Assembly (NCBI RefSeq): GCF_901000735.1
Contig: NC_081541.1
Coordinates: 43,307,021-43,371,020, forward strand
Reading direction: 5' to 3'
Origin: Corylus avellana
Lineage: Eukaryota > Streptophyta > Magnoliopsida > Fagales > Betulaceae
DNA: 64,000 nt
Position numbers and translations under genes: made by a program. Under the pieces are notes generated by a model. The model saw only the letters and a program-made list of their open reading frames with translations. It did no database searches and was not told the origin of the DNA. Positions 36,218 to 49,541 of this stretch are shown here, in pieces. The first letter of the stretch is position 1, and the number at the start of each line of letters is the position of its first letter.

Positions 36218-36810
36218 CTTGGTCAACACCCTGTCTCAGAAACAGAACACCAAAAAAAAGTCATTAAAGATCAACAATGATCCTGGAAAGAGGTCCTGCA
36301 CAAACACATAACATCAAAGAAGCAGCTAGACAAATCTACCCATTAATACATCATATTTCAATATCCTATCACCAGCATAGTGCCTTCCTACCACGCAGAA
36401 AAGCAAATATAATTCATTCCCTCATCAAACCCACCTTTACCAACACATTCAAAGGTCAAGATTGAAAGAAACTGCGCAATTGCAACCGACCCAACACCAC
36501 AAATGCAATTCCAGTTCTCGAATTACCCAAACCCAAAAATAAAGCCTACGCGTAAAGATTACATTTGAGGTCATGTTATCACTTTTTTAAGCATAACTTC
36601 AAAATTCAACCCAAAAATAACAGTCACAAATGTGCCTTTCGTTCAATCATTCATTCATTCTCAATCTAGCGATCTACTTCCTTATCTTCCACAAATAGTT
36701 CAGTTCGTAAGGGTCCAGCTCAACAAACATGAATAAATTTGCTGTCGCACTCAAAGGTTCTTTTGAGATTAAGAACGGGAAACAAAGCTATGAAAATGAA
36801 GAGAGAGACC

Positions 36811-36910
36811 TGGAATTTGGATTGAAGCCCTGAGAATCGAAGCCCTAAACGACGACGCTGTTTTCTTCTTCTTCTTGTCCTTCTTCTTCGCGTTGATTTT
36901 GTGATCTGCT
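36811..36910 (-). promoter_or_regulatory. Probable non-coding first exon of NCA1
   Basis: On the gene strand AATTCCAG|GTCTCTC at about 36810 is a plausible donor, and TTTCTGAGACAG just before the start ATG a plausible acceptor. This suggests a leader intron of about 580 bp. The transcription start is not determined. Confidence 0.4.
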
Positions 36911-39009
36911 GAATAAGGAGATCATCCGGGAAGTAGCAAATATGTATGGTACGTGGATGCCCCCAGTTCAATTATTTTATCCTGATTTTGCAACAAAGCC
37001 TTCACGTTATGTTATATTTACAAAAAGCTCCAAATGCCCCTTTTTGTCTTTTCCTTTCTAAATAGTTTTTTTTTTTTTTTTTTTTGTCCATTTTCTCCTA
37101 AAAACACTTTTACCCACTTTTATTGGTGACCACAAATTCATAATTACCATCAAATAAAAAAATAAAAAAATTATTCTTTCGCTTTTTTCGCATCTAACTA
37201 CTTTAAAACTGGTCATATCCTCTCGAAATTAGTTTCACTCACATTATATATATATTATATTAAAAAAGTAAGGCACCCCTACATATATAAGCGGTATTCA
37301 TAATTAACTCAAACAATATAGCAAGAATACCAACAAATCCAACTCACATTGATACTTAGAAAGAGTAATGGTATATGTTATATACAACATACTACCAACT
37401 TTATTGTTAATATCCTTCAAAATATTGATTGGAACAAATCCTCTTTCAAACTATAAAAAATTGTCAATATACTCAAAATCAACAAAAATATAAAAATGAC
37501 CTTATTTATTTATTTTTTTTTTTTTAAACAAGATAAAAAAAACAAAACAAAAATACTACTGTATACGAAAGCCAAGAAATATGAGTAATGCGACATCCCA
37601 TCATTCATCAAGATGGAATGTTTTTTCCTTTAGTAAATGTGGAAGGGCTACTAGGTAATTCTATTTATCATCACCCTCCTTCCCCATCTCAAAAACTTAC
37701 GTAGTATGATCCTCTCAATAAAAAAAACAAATATCCATCCACTACTATGGAAGACTACGCCACATAGGCTTTGAAGGATGGCTTATATATAACATTACTG
37801 ATTACTCCAAAAGACCACACCAGTGCGCCACATAGGCTTTAAAGGATGGGTTATATATAGTATGGAGAGGTTGCAATGAATGTTTGCCTGCCTGGTTTCA
37901 CCGACCTCAATTCGTCGGAGCAAGTTTTGTATCTCTCTCTCTCTCTCTACCCACGTAGGTTCAGACCGTAATCGAGACGAGCTAAGCCAAACATTGAATT
38001 TCCAAACTCGACTAGTCTGATTTTCTAAGCAGATACTGTTGAGAGCAACCTCAAGGGAAGGACACAATTCAGATTTCAGCGTGTTCAATGTCTCAATAAT
38101 CAATATTTTTTTTTTTTGGAAATTAGAAAAAAATATTTGTTTTGGAAGCTTCTCCCCCATCATTGCCATATCCTGTGTTTTGGGGTTGAGGAGATTTGAA
38201 ATGAAGAGGATCATTTTCTGTGTTTTGGGAGGTATTATGATTGATGATATGATATCAACACACAAATTGTCGTAGAACAGAGGAAGAAAGCCAAATATAT
38301 AATATGATATCAACACACCCGTTAATAAGGATTCATATAATCATACAATTCATTCGTGAAAGACATTAAAAAGCTTGTGTTTATTGAAAAAAAGAAAAGA
38401 AAAAAAGAATTCTCTCTATGATGAGGACTAGGGCCAGAACTCTGGTGAGGTCGTAGTCCTCGCAACCTGCAAAATTCTCAGAAAGCTCATGGACATTAAA
38501 AAGCTTTTGAGAACAATTCCCAAGTTATAAATAAAGCAGAGGAATGTAAGAGCAATAACGTGATTTTTCTTTTCTTCTATTATCAACAGTACAAAGAATA
38601 CAACAGACTAATTTACAGAAACACCTGATCAATGATTTACATCCTTTTTTTTGTCCTAAAAAGAATTGATCTTCTAAAACCAGCATCAGCCACTCCAAAA
38701 CAAATGTAATCCACCAACCATTAGATCCCCTTAATGCTACAGCAATCTCTACTATTCAAGGACAAGTACAGCTATACAGTAACACTATCAAAGATTCGTA
38801 TCAAACTTTTCCCACTCCACAATCCCATGAACTTCAAAAATCGGCTGCGCTTTCATTTAAGAGAAGATTGAGAAACTGATGTAAACGCAAAGCATTTTCT
38901 CTAATGATAGTAGATTCCGTGATCGAGTAGAGTTGTGGATTCGTTGAAGAATCGTCTTTCACGTATAATTTCAGTTTCCAAGCAAGTATTTGCTTCACAG
39001 AAGTTGGAT
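36911..39009. other. Spacer between the NCA1 5' side and the exportin 3' end
   Basis: It holds the NCA1 upstream region, a T-tract at 37067-37085, and the 3' UTR of the exportin gene (just below 39010). A minus-strand frame of about 170 codons at 37795-38316 contains no recognised domain. I see no mobile element with clear ends. Confidence 0.5.
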
Positions 39010-42000
39010 CTATTTGACTCGAAATTCATGCCTGAATGTGGTAAGATTCTGTGTGAATTTATCCCTGTTCTTTGAATCCAAGCTTCGAGTAACATCTACC
39101 ATTAATTTGTCGAAACACAAGGAGAGGCGTTGATGTTGATCTGCGGGCTGCAAGATGATGCAAAAAAGGAATACTTAATTTTAACGGTCACCGAATGTAT
39201 ACTTTCTTCTGATACTTGTAGTATGCAACTAGAAGAACAATTGGCTACAGGACGATATTCATTTTTTATCTTACATAACCTTCAAAGTTTATTTTGCATT
39301 TCTCTTCACTATTATTAAACAGACAAAGAGACAACTAACCTGTGAAGACATAATCTGAGCTTTCAAATCAGTGAATATCTGCAGGTGAATGTTATGTCAG
39401 AAATGAAGAAGATTACAAACTGTTAAAAAGAAACTAAGAATCTGATAAAAGGTTATGCCAGTCCAAATTAAACCATATGGATCAAGACAACCCCGATCTA
39501 ATAGAGATGAGGTGTATGAAACTGCCAGAAAATCAATTAATAATATGTTTGATCCTTTCAAGATCAGGCTGGATAACAGACGCAACAACAAAGTTGGCCT
39601 AACTTTGCAAGGTTTTGCTAATCCTAGCATTGCCTCGATATCTTTCCTATGCCCGTTATCTCACCAAATATAATATGATCAGAACCTACATGCTTTGTAA
39701 TGTCTGCTCTAAACTTTAAAATCAAGCAGTAAACCCCAAATTTTGAGCAAAATATCTTGCTAAATATGAGGGAGATTTTAATGAAAGGGGGAAATTTGAG
39801 ATTATTCTCAACATTTATGGGTTGATTGGTGGAAGAGTTTAAAGTCTAGTGGGGTGCGGAGACATTGCATATCGTTCTATAGTTTAAAATAGAAAAGTGA
39901 AACTTATCCTAAAAGCAATCTGATCCACAAATATTCAAATTACTATTTTTAAAATATTCTAGGAAAATGAGTTTAGGAATTAGTTAGAAACTGACATCCT
40001 ATTGTAGTGAAATTGGGGACATTATGACATTATAGAGAATAGTGATCCAACAATAAGTTTGACAAAAAATTAATCTTATGAAAAGTTACAGAATAGTATA
40101 ATGTGAGTTACACCAAGGGCAACTTGAACCTAACCTACACACACACACACACAAACACGCATATATATATATGTATACACACACACAAATATATCGAAGG
40201 GGGGAAAAAACAAAAGAAAAAAAAAAACAGAAGAACAAGGAAAATGCACAAGCTTAAATTACAAAGCATCACCTGCTCACTGATGAGTATTAAGCTCAAC
40301 ATTGGTCTGCTAAGGCTCCATTGGTTGCCACAATCCTCGAACAAAACAATCTCAAAGAGTGTCTTCAATATCTTTATATATAAAAGAAAGATAAGTTATT
40401 AAACATTCAAAAAGTGACCCAAATAAGCAGATAGAAAAATAGATCAACACACACACCAACATATACAAACACACGTATATATATGGTGAAATTCAAATAG
40501 AAAAAACATATAAATGGACCTTGATTCCTATAATCATCATATACAAGTGACTCATAAAAAATTAGAACAGAAAATAGAGTGCAATTTTTACATCAAGATA
40601 TTCCCAATGCCCAATTGAAATCATTCTAACAGTTCTGATGATTGGTGATGTCCTCTTGCAATCTTAAGCTGGAAAGAACTCAACACTTAATTTCTTTTTT
40701 TGATAATGAGGAACCCCTCCAAGGCAGGACCACTTCGTGTACTCACCTTTGTCAGATAAACCTCGTACCCATGTGAAGTGCCTCCTCCACTCGGATCAGG
40801 TAATACTCCAGCTTCGCCGGTGGGCTGTCTCCAAAGAATTGTTTGCACCTAAGAAGATTTGAACCTTAAACCTAATGGAAACCCCACCAAGACCGAGGCC
40901 TTTACTTTACTCAACACATATTTCTGGGATGTGATATATTTAGAATAATATGGAAGCAGGCAAAATGGCCCTTAAACATAGCTGCCTTTGAAGACTTTCC
41001 CATTTCACAATGGATAAAGGTCATCTTGGACCCCCTGAAATTCTTAGCTATCCCCAAGAAGGACATCAGGAGGTTCCAACTCTTCGCTATAATAACCATG
41101 GATCTGATCTGGTTTAGCAGAGACCAAGTGGTTCATAATTCCCAGAAACTGGATGTCACATCACTTCTAAAGCAAATCAAATCTGGTTTGAAGGCTCATG
41201 AGCCGGGGAGAAAAGTTCTATTATATTGATCTTTGGAAAGATCCTCCCCCAGGTATCTACAAGCCTAATTTTGATGTAGCAGTGAGAAATTCTTTTTCAC
41301 TTGCCTCAGCAAGTATTAGTGATGAAAATGGGAGAGTTAGTGCTGCCAGAACAGCAAGGCTGGACACTACAAATGTCAATATTGGAGCACAGGCAGCCTT
41401 ATTAGCATCCATTGTTGCTCATTCTATGGGGATTAATCATCTTATCCTCGAAGGGGATTCCACTATCATCATTTTGGCTATAAACAATCCAAATCTCATA
41501 ACTGATTGGCATATTGCTCCTATTGTCAGAGATATGACTCAATCTTTTTCTACTTTCACTCGATGGGAAGCAATAAAAATCAGCAGGAAAGCCAACTTGA
41601 GAGCTCATAACACAGCAAAGTGGTCGGCTTCTCACAATATTTTTGGATTCATTCCATGATCCTCTCCTCTCTTTGTCGATTATAATTCTGGTTGTATATT
41701 TTAATCTCCCCTTTCCCCCTTCCTATGTATTGCTCAGAAAAAAGAGAAAAAAAATCATTCAGATCCACAATAATCTTCTATCAAGAGTATATCATCAGCT
41801 ATGTTCATGAAAAACTCTAAAATTTTAGCATAATTGTTTATGAAGTCTATCAATTATTATTTTTTTGATAAATAAAGATATATATAACAAAGGCGCAGAG
41901 GGGCGCAACCCTAGTACACCGGGAGTATACAAGAGAGCAACTCAGAAGAAGAGAAAGAAGAAGAGAACATAAAAAGAAAATCTTGGAAGCTGATTACTAT

Positions 42001-45000
42001 AGGCGCAAGCCAACCAGTAGTCCAAGTAAAGAGAGTGTACAAGAAAAAATGCATAAGGTCCTCTAAATTCCTAGCCAAGTCTTCAAAACTTCTTGCATTT
42101 CTCTCGTTCCAAATGCACCACATGAGGCAAAGAGGTACCATCTTCCACACGACGGCGCTGCTAGTTTTACCACCCGTCCACCAAGAATCGAACATCTCCT
42201 TAACGTTACCCGGCATAACCCAACACAAACCAAACTGAATGAAAATGGCGTTCCATAAGGTACGCGCCACCCCACAGTGTAGAAAGAGGTGATCAACAGA
42301 CTCCCCATCTGATTCACACATGCAACAACGATTTATCACCACAATACCTCTCTTCCGAACATTGTCCAAAGTAAGAATCTTTCCAAGCGCGGTCGTCCAA
42401 GCAAAAAAAGCCACTTTCGAAGGAGCCTTGGTGCGCCAAATGCTTTTCCAAGGGAAAGGAGTGGGATCTTTAGGTGCAAGGATCCTATAATAAGATCTTA
42501 CTTCGAAATTACCTTTCCGAGAAGAAATCCAACTTATTCTATCCTCCCCTTCCCCACCAAATGGGTGCGAATACAATAGCGAATAAAAAGAGGCCAAAAC
42601 CTCCACTTCCCAATCATGTACCCTGCGAGTGAAGGAAATATTCCACTGAACAGAGCCATTTGAGCATTCCCTATTGTCTGCAATAGACGCATCCTTATTA
42701 GCGGCAATACTGAAAAGTCCCGGAAAAACCTCCTTGAAAGGCATGTCACCGCACCAGATATCCTCCCAAAAATTGATATTGGACCCAAGACCTGGGACAA
42801 ATCTAATGTGGCCTTGGAACGACCTCCACCCCCTACAAATGTGCTTCCATAACCCTACCCCATGCGATCCTCTGGGAACCCTGGAGCACCAACCACCCCA
42901 AGCCACACCATACTTTGCCACTAGGATTTTTCTCCACCAAGCCTCTTTCTCATGAGCAAATCTCCACAACCATTTTCCCAATAAAGCTTGATTCATCAAA
43001 CGCAAATTCCGAATGCCTAAACCTCCCTCAGTGATCGGAGAACAAACCTTATCCCAACTGACCAGATGAAACTTAAACTCTTCATCAATCCCACCCCATA
43101 AAAAATCACGTTGAATCTTCTCAATGCGCTTCACCACTGATGCCGGAATAGGAAACAGAGACAGAAAGTAGGTGGGGAGATTGGATAAGGTGCTCTTAAT
43201 GAGAGTGATCCTCCCCCCCTTAGATAAATACAATCGTTTCTAAGAGGCCAACCTTCTGACATATTTCTCCAACACATCCTCCCAAATGGTCTTGACCTTG
43301 AACGAGGCCCCCAGAGGGAGACCCAAATACTTTAACGGCGTGGTAGCTGTACCACATCCCAAAATACCAGCCAACATGTCCGCATTTTCCATAGTGCCTA
43401 CAGGGACCAGAACGGATTTGGCCAAGTTCACCTTTAACCCAAAGACAGCTTCAAAGGATACAAGTAAGGCACCAATATTTCTTACTTGAGTAGGGTCTGC
43501 CCCACAAAAAACCAGAGTATCATCAACAAAGAGGAGATGAGAGACGATTACCTGATCCGCTTCTCTAGCCCCCACAGAAAACCCAGAAATGAGACCCCTA
43601 TCTATCGAGGCATCAATCAACCTGCTGAAGGCCTCCATGACTAAAACAAACAGGAATGGAGAAAGAGGGTCGCCTTGCCTCACTCCACGTGAACTATCAA
43701 AGAATCCGGAAGGAGATCCTTTATTATCAGCACAACACTATCAATTATTATCAGCACAACACTATCAATTATTATCAGCACAACACTATTGCTATACATG
43801 TTTTACCACTAGCATTTAGTACTTATTCATAAGGCTCAACAAACAGATTCCAACACCATCCCTTCATAGTCCTCATCCTAGTTGACAATGTAAGGCACCC
43901 CTATATATGAGTTTCCACCTCAGTGAAATTGATGACAGAAAATTTTTGTGAGTTGCATCAGCAATTTCTCTCTTCTATTTGATGAAAAACGTAACCTTGA
44001 GATAATTTAACAACTATAACGATTAAATATACAATAATTGAATATTCAAGGACAACTTTGATACAAAGATCAAAGCTGGAGGACCAAAGTAATAGTTAAA
44101 CCTTGAAACAACTGCTAGACTAAGTTAGAAATCACTAAACAAAATAGAAAAAGACCCCAAAAATAAAATATTAGGCTTATGGGTCATTGGTGAAGTTAGT
44201 TCTACAAAATCTTGAACTTGTTGGAATACCCTAGCTTAACATAAGTAAGACTATCATTCAACCTAAATTAGCAATGCAAGGGTTATGTCAGGTAAACGAT
44301 AAGGAAGTACAAGACCAATGACAACCAGTCATACACTCAGTCACTCTTTTAAGCTGATATGCAGAGATCAAACGGTAATTAGCACAAAATATATTGTTTT
44401 AAGCCTTATCTAACAAAGCTGGGGGGAAAAGGGTTATGTCAATCCTGAAGAAAAGTCTTAACAATTAGTTGACCAAAAGAAACACTTAAACTGCAAAGGA
44501 TAACCCATCTCTCTGTAACACAAATATAGAATTCCTTACTTCTGGAAACAAATTGGGGCACTCTACAATGTGACGAGCAAGGTTTACTGCAGCAGGTGTA
44601 GTAGGTGCCTCCCCCATAGCAATGTTGTTGAAATAGAAAGCAGCCAGATTATCAACAGCAGATGCACACTGAAAAGAAAAGTGTAAATTTTTGTGCTTGA
44701 ATCAGTAAAATTAGTAAAAAGGAAATATACCAAAAGGTTTCCAGCTTAGATAAGAAACAGATTAGCTGTAGACTACATGCTCATAAAAGATGTTAAACAT
44801 ATTGCAGTGAGAAAATGAGGGTTGTAGTAAATGAAGAATAGAATAATGCCAACCCTTAAAATAGAGGCATAAAACACACCTGTGAAGAAATATTCGTATC
44901 CAAACCTTTAAGACCAGATTCAAGTGATCCTACTATATGCCTAAAAGTGTTTGTATCCATGTTCAATATGAAAACAATGTGGCTGTTGAAAAGAACCTCC

Positions 45001-48000
45001 AAGAAGGCAAAATACGCCCTTGTCAGCTGCAAAAAAAAACAGAAAAAAAGGCAGAAAAGCAATTAAATAATGCAAACAATAAAGTCAACAACCGAGATTA
45101 AAAGGACCAACCAATATAATAGGAGGAAAGACTTCAAGAATTGACAAAATCAACTAATTTGCTTCATAATTCATAGGCATAGGCAGGCTTGTGTACAGAA
45201 TGATTGATACAGTTGGCACTCAAGGCATAGCCGAAGGTGCAAATTCAAAAATTAGGAAAATATTACAGCATCAAAGACAAATAGCTGACCTGTTATCCAA
45301 TTGAGGCAAGATGATATAAAAATGTTTTTATTTCTTTTTTATTTTTTTTATTTTTGATGTCGGGGAAACTCTCTAAGGCAGGGCCTTTCAAACCCATCCC
45401 TGCAGAGTAAACTCCGGTCCCGTGCACCGCACCCTTAAAAGTTTTCCTATACGGAATTGGTTAAATCGCTGGCTTTTCACTAGAAGGTGTGACCCTAAGA
45501 GATTGTTTGCATCCATGAGGTGTTGAACTTTAGATCTTGAAGGGAGCAAGCCTCTTAACGGCTGGCAAAAAACTAAAATAACTTATTTTTAAAAAAATCA
45601 GACCAGTTCTAAGGCTTGAACAAATTCGAAGGTCTATGTAGAATATGGTATAGCACCAGGTTAACTGGGCTATCTAGTTATAGGACGTGGTCAATTTTAG
45701 TTAAAATTGAGAAGTGCAAGATATTTGACTTGCCTCTTTTCTTCGGTTGCCTAGGAAACTTCAGTGTCATGCCTGGGGATGATTCTTCTTTTGTTTTTTT
45801 TTTTTTTTTGGCAAGTAAAATAAGTTCATTGGATAAAAGGAGAAAACTTGAATACACAGGGGGTGCATTATAGCTAATCCTAAAAAATGTGATGCCTAGG
45901 GACTCTAGTTTGATGATAGGTTCTCATATTTCTTTTTTTCTTTTTCTTTTTTTGTCTGTTTACCTTCTAAATATTTTACTTCGCCATAAACCAGTACTCA
46001 AGCCTCTAACACAATGTATAGCCAAACCTTTACTTAAATATATATTCTGATCATGCTCCCTAAAGCAATATTTACTTTTTATCTCCAGTATTTTCTCCAT
46101 AGACCAGTACTCACCGGGAGCCAAATGTTTCCTTACCATTGTACCTCTTAAAATGCAGAATTTACCAATGTACCTCACCATGTTCCCTAAAGCACTCTTA
46201 AAATGCTTAATTCCTAATCAGTTGAGACTGCTATAGGAAATACTGCATCAAATCTACTATAGAGTTGGAGTCCTACATCAAACTTAGTAAAAAGTACTAA
46301 GAGTAGATATGACTCACTCCCCCTCCCCCCCTTTTTTCTGTCCTTTCCAAAGAAAAAATTAACTTGGCATCCAATTAAACTATAAGATTACTCGGCAAAA
46401 CTTGTAGATAAAAAAGTTCACATACCTTACGGAAAGCCAATATATCAGCCAAAGGAATTAATAGTGTCATCTTAAGAGCAATGTCAAGTGCATCGGAGAG
46501 TGCTCTATCCCCATATAGTTCAAAAACACCAAAGTTGACATAGTTTCCAGATAGGGCTGTCATTGGCAGTGACACTAAAATCAGCTTCTAGCACACATTT
46601 TTTGTCAAGAAATATTAATTAAATGAATATTTGACATCTGTGATAAGAGAAAAAATAAAACATCACGAACTAATACTATAAGCTCCAAACCACCAGTATT
46701 GGCACTTACTAGTCTCACATATACTGTGCCAGATAATAGAAATAACAAATAATCAAATATAACTGAAAATCTGAAAGATAAAATTCTAACATATAAGAAA
46801 TTAAATTCCTTTTAGAGCATTGGTCCATTTCCATTCATACAGGTATACCTCAAATTTTGTTTTCAATATGTACCTTTTTTAAGTACCTTTGAATATAAAA
46901 GGATTCCCAACTATTCGTTCTCTCTCATCAAAACATTATCGAATGTACAATTAATTTACATGTTTTGAAATCATTTTTAAAGTTTTTGATTTTTTCCAGA
47001 TGATTCACTCAGAGATTTTTGTCACACTACATTGTCTAGTTGGTTTTCTTGCTTCTTTTGCCGTGATTTTTAAGTGTAATTTAACTTTTACATAGCAACT
47101 CAAGTTTACATTATATTTGTCATTTTAACAATTGCCAAAAGTTAACAGCAATATACAATAGTTACAAGAACAATAAATAATACATATAAAAGAGCTTACA
47201 TACATATAAAAGAGCTTTAATAATTCAGCAAAAAAACAAACTTCAAATATATATCTTAAAAAATAAAAGAAAAGACAAACACCACACGAGCACACACCAA
47301 AGTATGTCAAACAGAAGGTTAAAAAATGGCAAGAAACTATATGACTTTGCCCAATATAGCCAAGAACAAATGTAATAGGTGTGTTCTCAGTACAATCACT
47401 TTTGTTGATGGTAAAAATGGCCGCCAGAACCTATGAAAGGAACTAACACATGTCTGTACTTAGATTAAGAAAAAATACAGCAAATAATACCCACACCAAA
47501 ATCAAAGTCACCTGACCAAAAATCATGCCAGATTAGACTTCAACACCACAGTGGATAAAACCACAAAGCAATTAATGAGAAGGTCCATAATCTTACCTCT
47601 TGAAAGAATGGTTAAGGAAATCCAAATACCCTTGTATTTAAAGGCATATATATCAGCAGCATTGGGAAGAGATAAAATCCTTGACCCATAAGCAACAATC
47701 AATTTACTGACTTCGCGGAAAAGAAGTATGCCATTTGGAGAAGAAGAGTCGAAAGTCAAACGTTGGGCTTTGTTTAACACAAATTCAGCCATGAATTTCA
47801 ACAATGGTGTGGTAACCTGTATCATCAGGTGATTAAGAAAAGACTCCTTTGAGAAAAGCAAAAAGAAAAACCTAGCGAACCAACCAATAAGAATAAGAGC
47901 AACCAAACAAAAACTCTAAATAGAAAAACAATATCAGACAATAATTGATTTATGTATGCATCTATGTTTTCAGCAGCACACATTGTTCTTTACTACCTTT

Positions 48001-49507
48001 ATTCATTTAAAAAACAAAAAAAAGAATTATTCAGATGTAAAAGAGAGGCAACTAATATATAATATGTATCACATGCTATATGATCTCCACGATCCAAACA
48101 GTTGGGCTTTGATCTTTGTAAACAGAAAAAATGTATTCCCAAATGAATCCACAAATCAAAATCTATATCATGTAAATGAACTCAACCAGGATAGTAACCC
48201 TAAAATTGGAGTCAGATACTGCAGCTGATTTGGACAATTTGGCCATATGTCTGATCAACTCCAAATTCCACCACAACAATATATAACCTCTGTATCATCA
48301 GAAGCCATGAATGTTGGTCGTGACTACAATGGAAAAACTCCACTGAAATAGTTTACATGGAGTGTGAATCTATACTTTGTGTGTTATTCATGTTCTTCGA
48401 AGGGAAACAATCCGAGTAGATAAGAAGTACACGAGAACTCCCTTCAACAAAATCAAATAAGAAAAAAACATGAAAATGAAAGAAAAAGTTTATTCATAAA
48501 AGAAAAGAGAAAATAGAATCAGCCATCCATGTTTGCAAAGTATCTAAAAAACTTGCTTTAAACTTATCAAAAAAATATGTCCCACACTCAAAGCCGACTG
48601 TTCTGTTGCAACCACAAGCACCACACCAGAGGCAACAGAGCAACCTCCCATACGGAACACAATCAACTTCCCAAAAAATGGAAAGTGGGAACAGGTAGTT
48701 AGCACTACTAGTCAATCATGTCCAATGAAAGTTGTTTTCACTATTCAATCATTACTATAGCCACTATTTCACCTCTGTGATGTCAGCATCGCTACTTCGT
48801 TTAGGGAGTCCACAATACTATAATCTAGACAAGAAGTGTGAATAAACAGATTCCTCTCCCTTTCTTCCAACCAACAGACTAGCGAGATATGAGATATACT
48901 TGTATGTGCTTAAGGGCTATGAATTGTCAAAGGCCAATTTTGCTTCCTCGTACAAGTGCGAGAGCTAGCTAGCCTGATTGAGACCAAGGGAAATAATAAC
49001 AATGGCCATGACAGGCCTGCTTGGAGTAATGCATTAAATCTAAACATGTAAAATACAATGTGCTTCCCAGATATTTAAGCTAGTTTTGTCAAGTGCAGTT
49101 TAACACTTCAAATATTAAACCTATTGACCTATTGAATGTCATTTATTGGTCAACTTCTCAGACTAGAAACCAAGTCTCCAAACCAAACACTCGCTTGAGT
49201 CCTCCAGGAGCTGCTAAACCAAATTCACATGTCAAAAGCAAATTTGCACAAATTTTACCGAACAAAGATCAAATATAAATCTGCTTTCAACTCTAGATGT
49301 GAGATTCCCATATCAAGTCTACTTTTGATTTTGCAAGAAACATATCAAGAACATGATCTCATACTCTGCTTCGTCTTTTACATTTTCTATACAATAATAA
49401 GCCTAATCCCTATTAGAAATCAACTCTAACTAGTTTGTTCTCGTTTCTAGTTTGAGTTTAGAGCCTCGCACTAACACCATTGCAAACGCACATGGCCAAT
49501 AAATTAG

Positions 49508-49541
<34 letters not shown>

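Noticed and set aside
37795..38316. A minus-strand frame of about 173 codons between NCA1 and exportin
   Set aside because: The sequence is low-complexity at the start, includes a (TC) run coded as REREREI-like residues, and shows no recognised domain or plausible promoter; most likely chance.
48494..48715. Cys-rich minus-strand frame of 73 codons in an exportin intron
   Set aside because: No recognised family, no splice logic that joins it to the exportin exons, and the neighbouring exons already join in frame without it.
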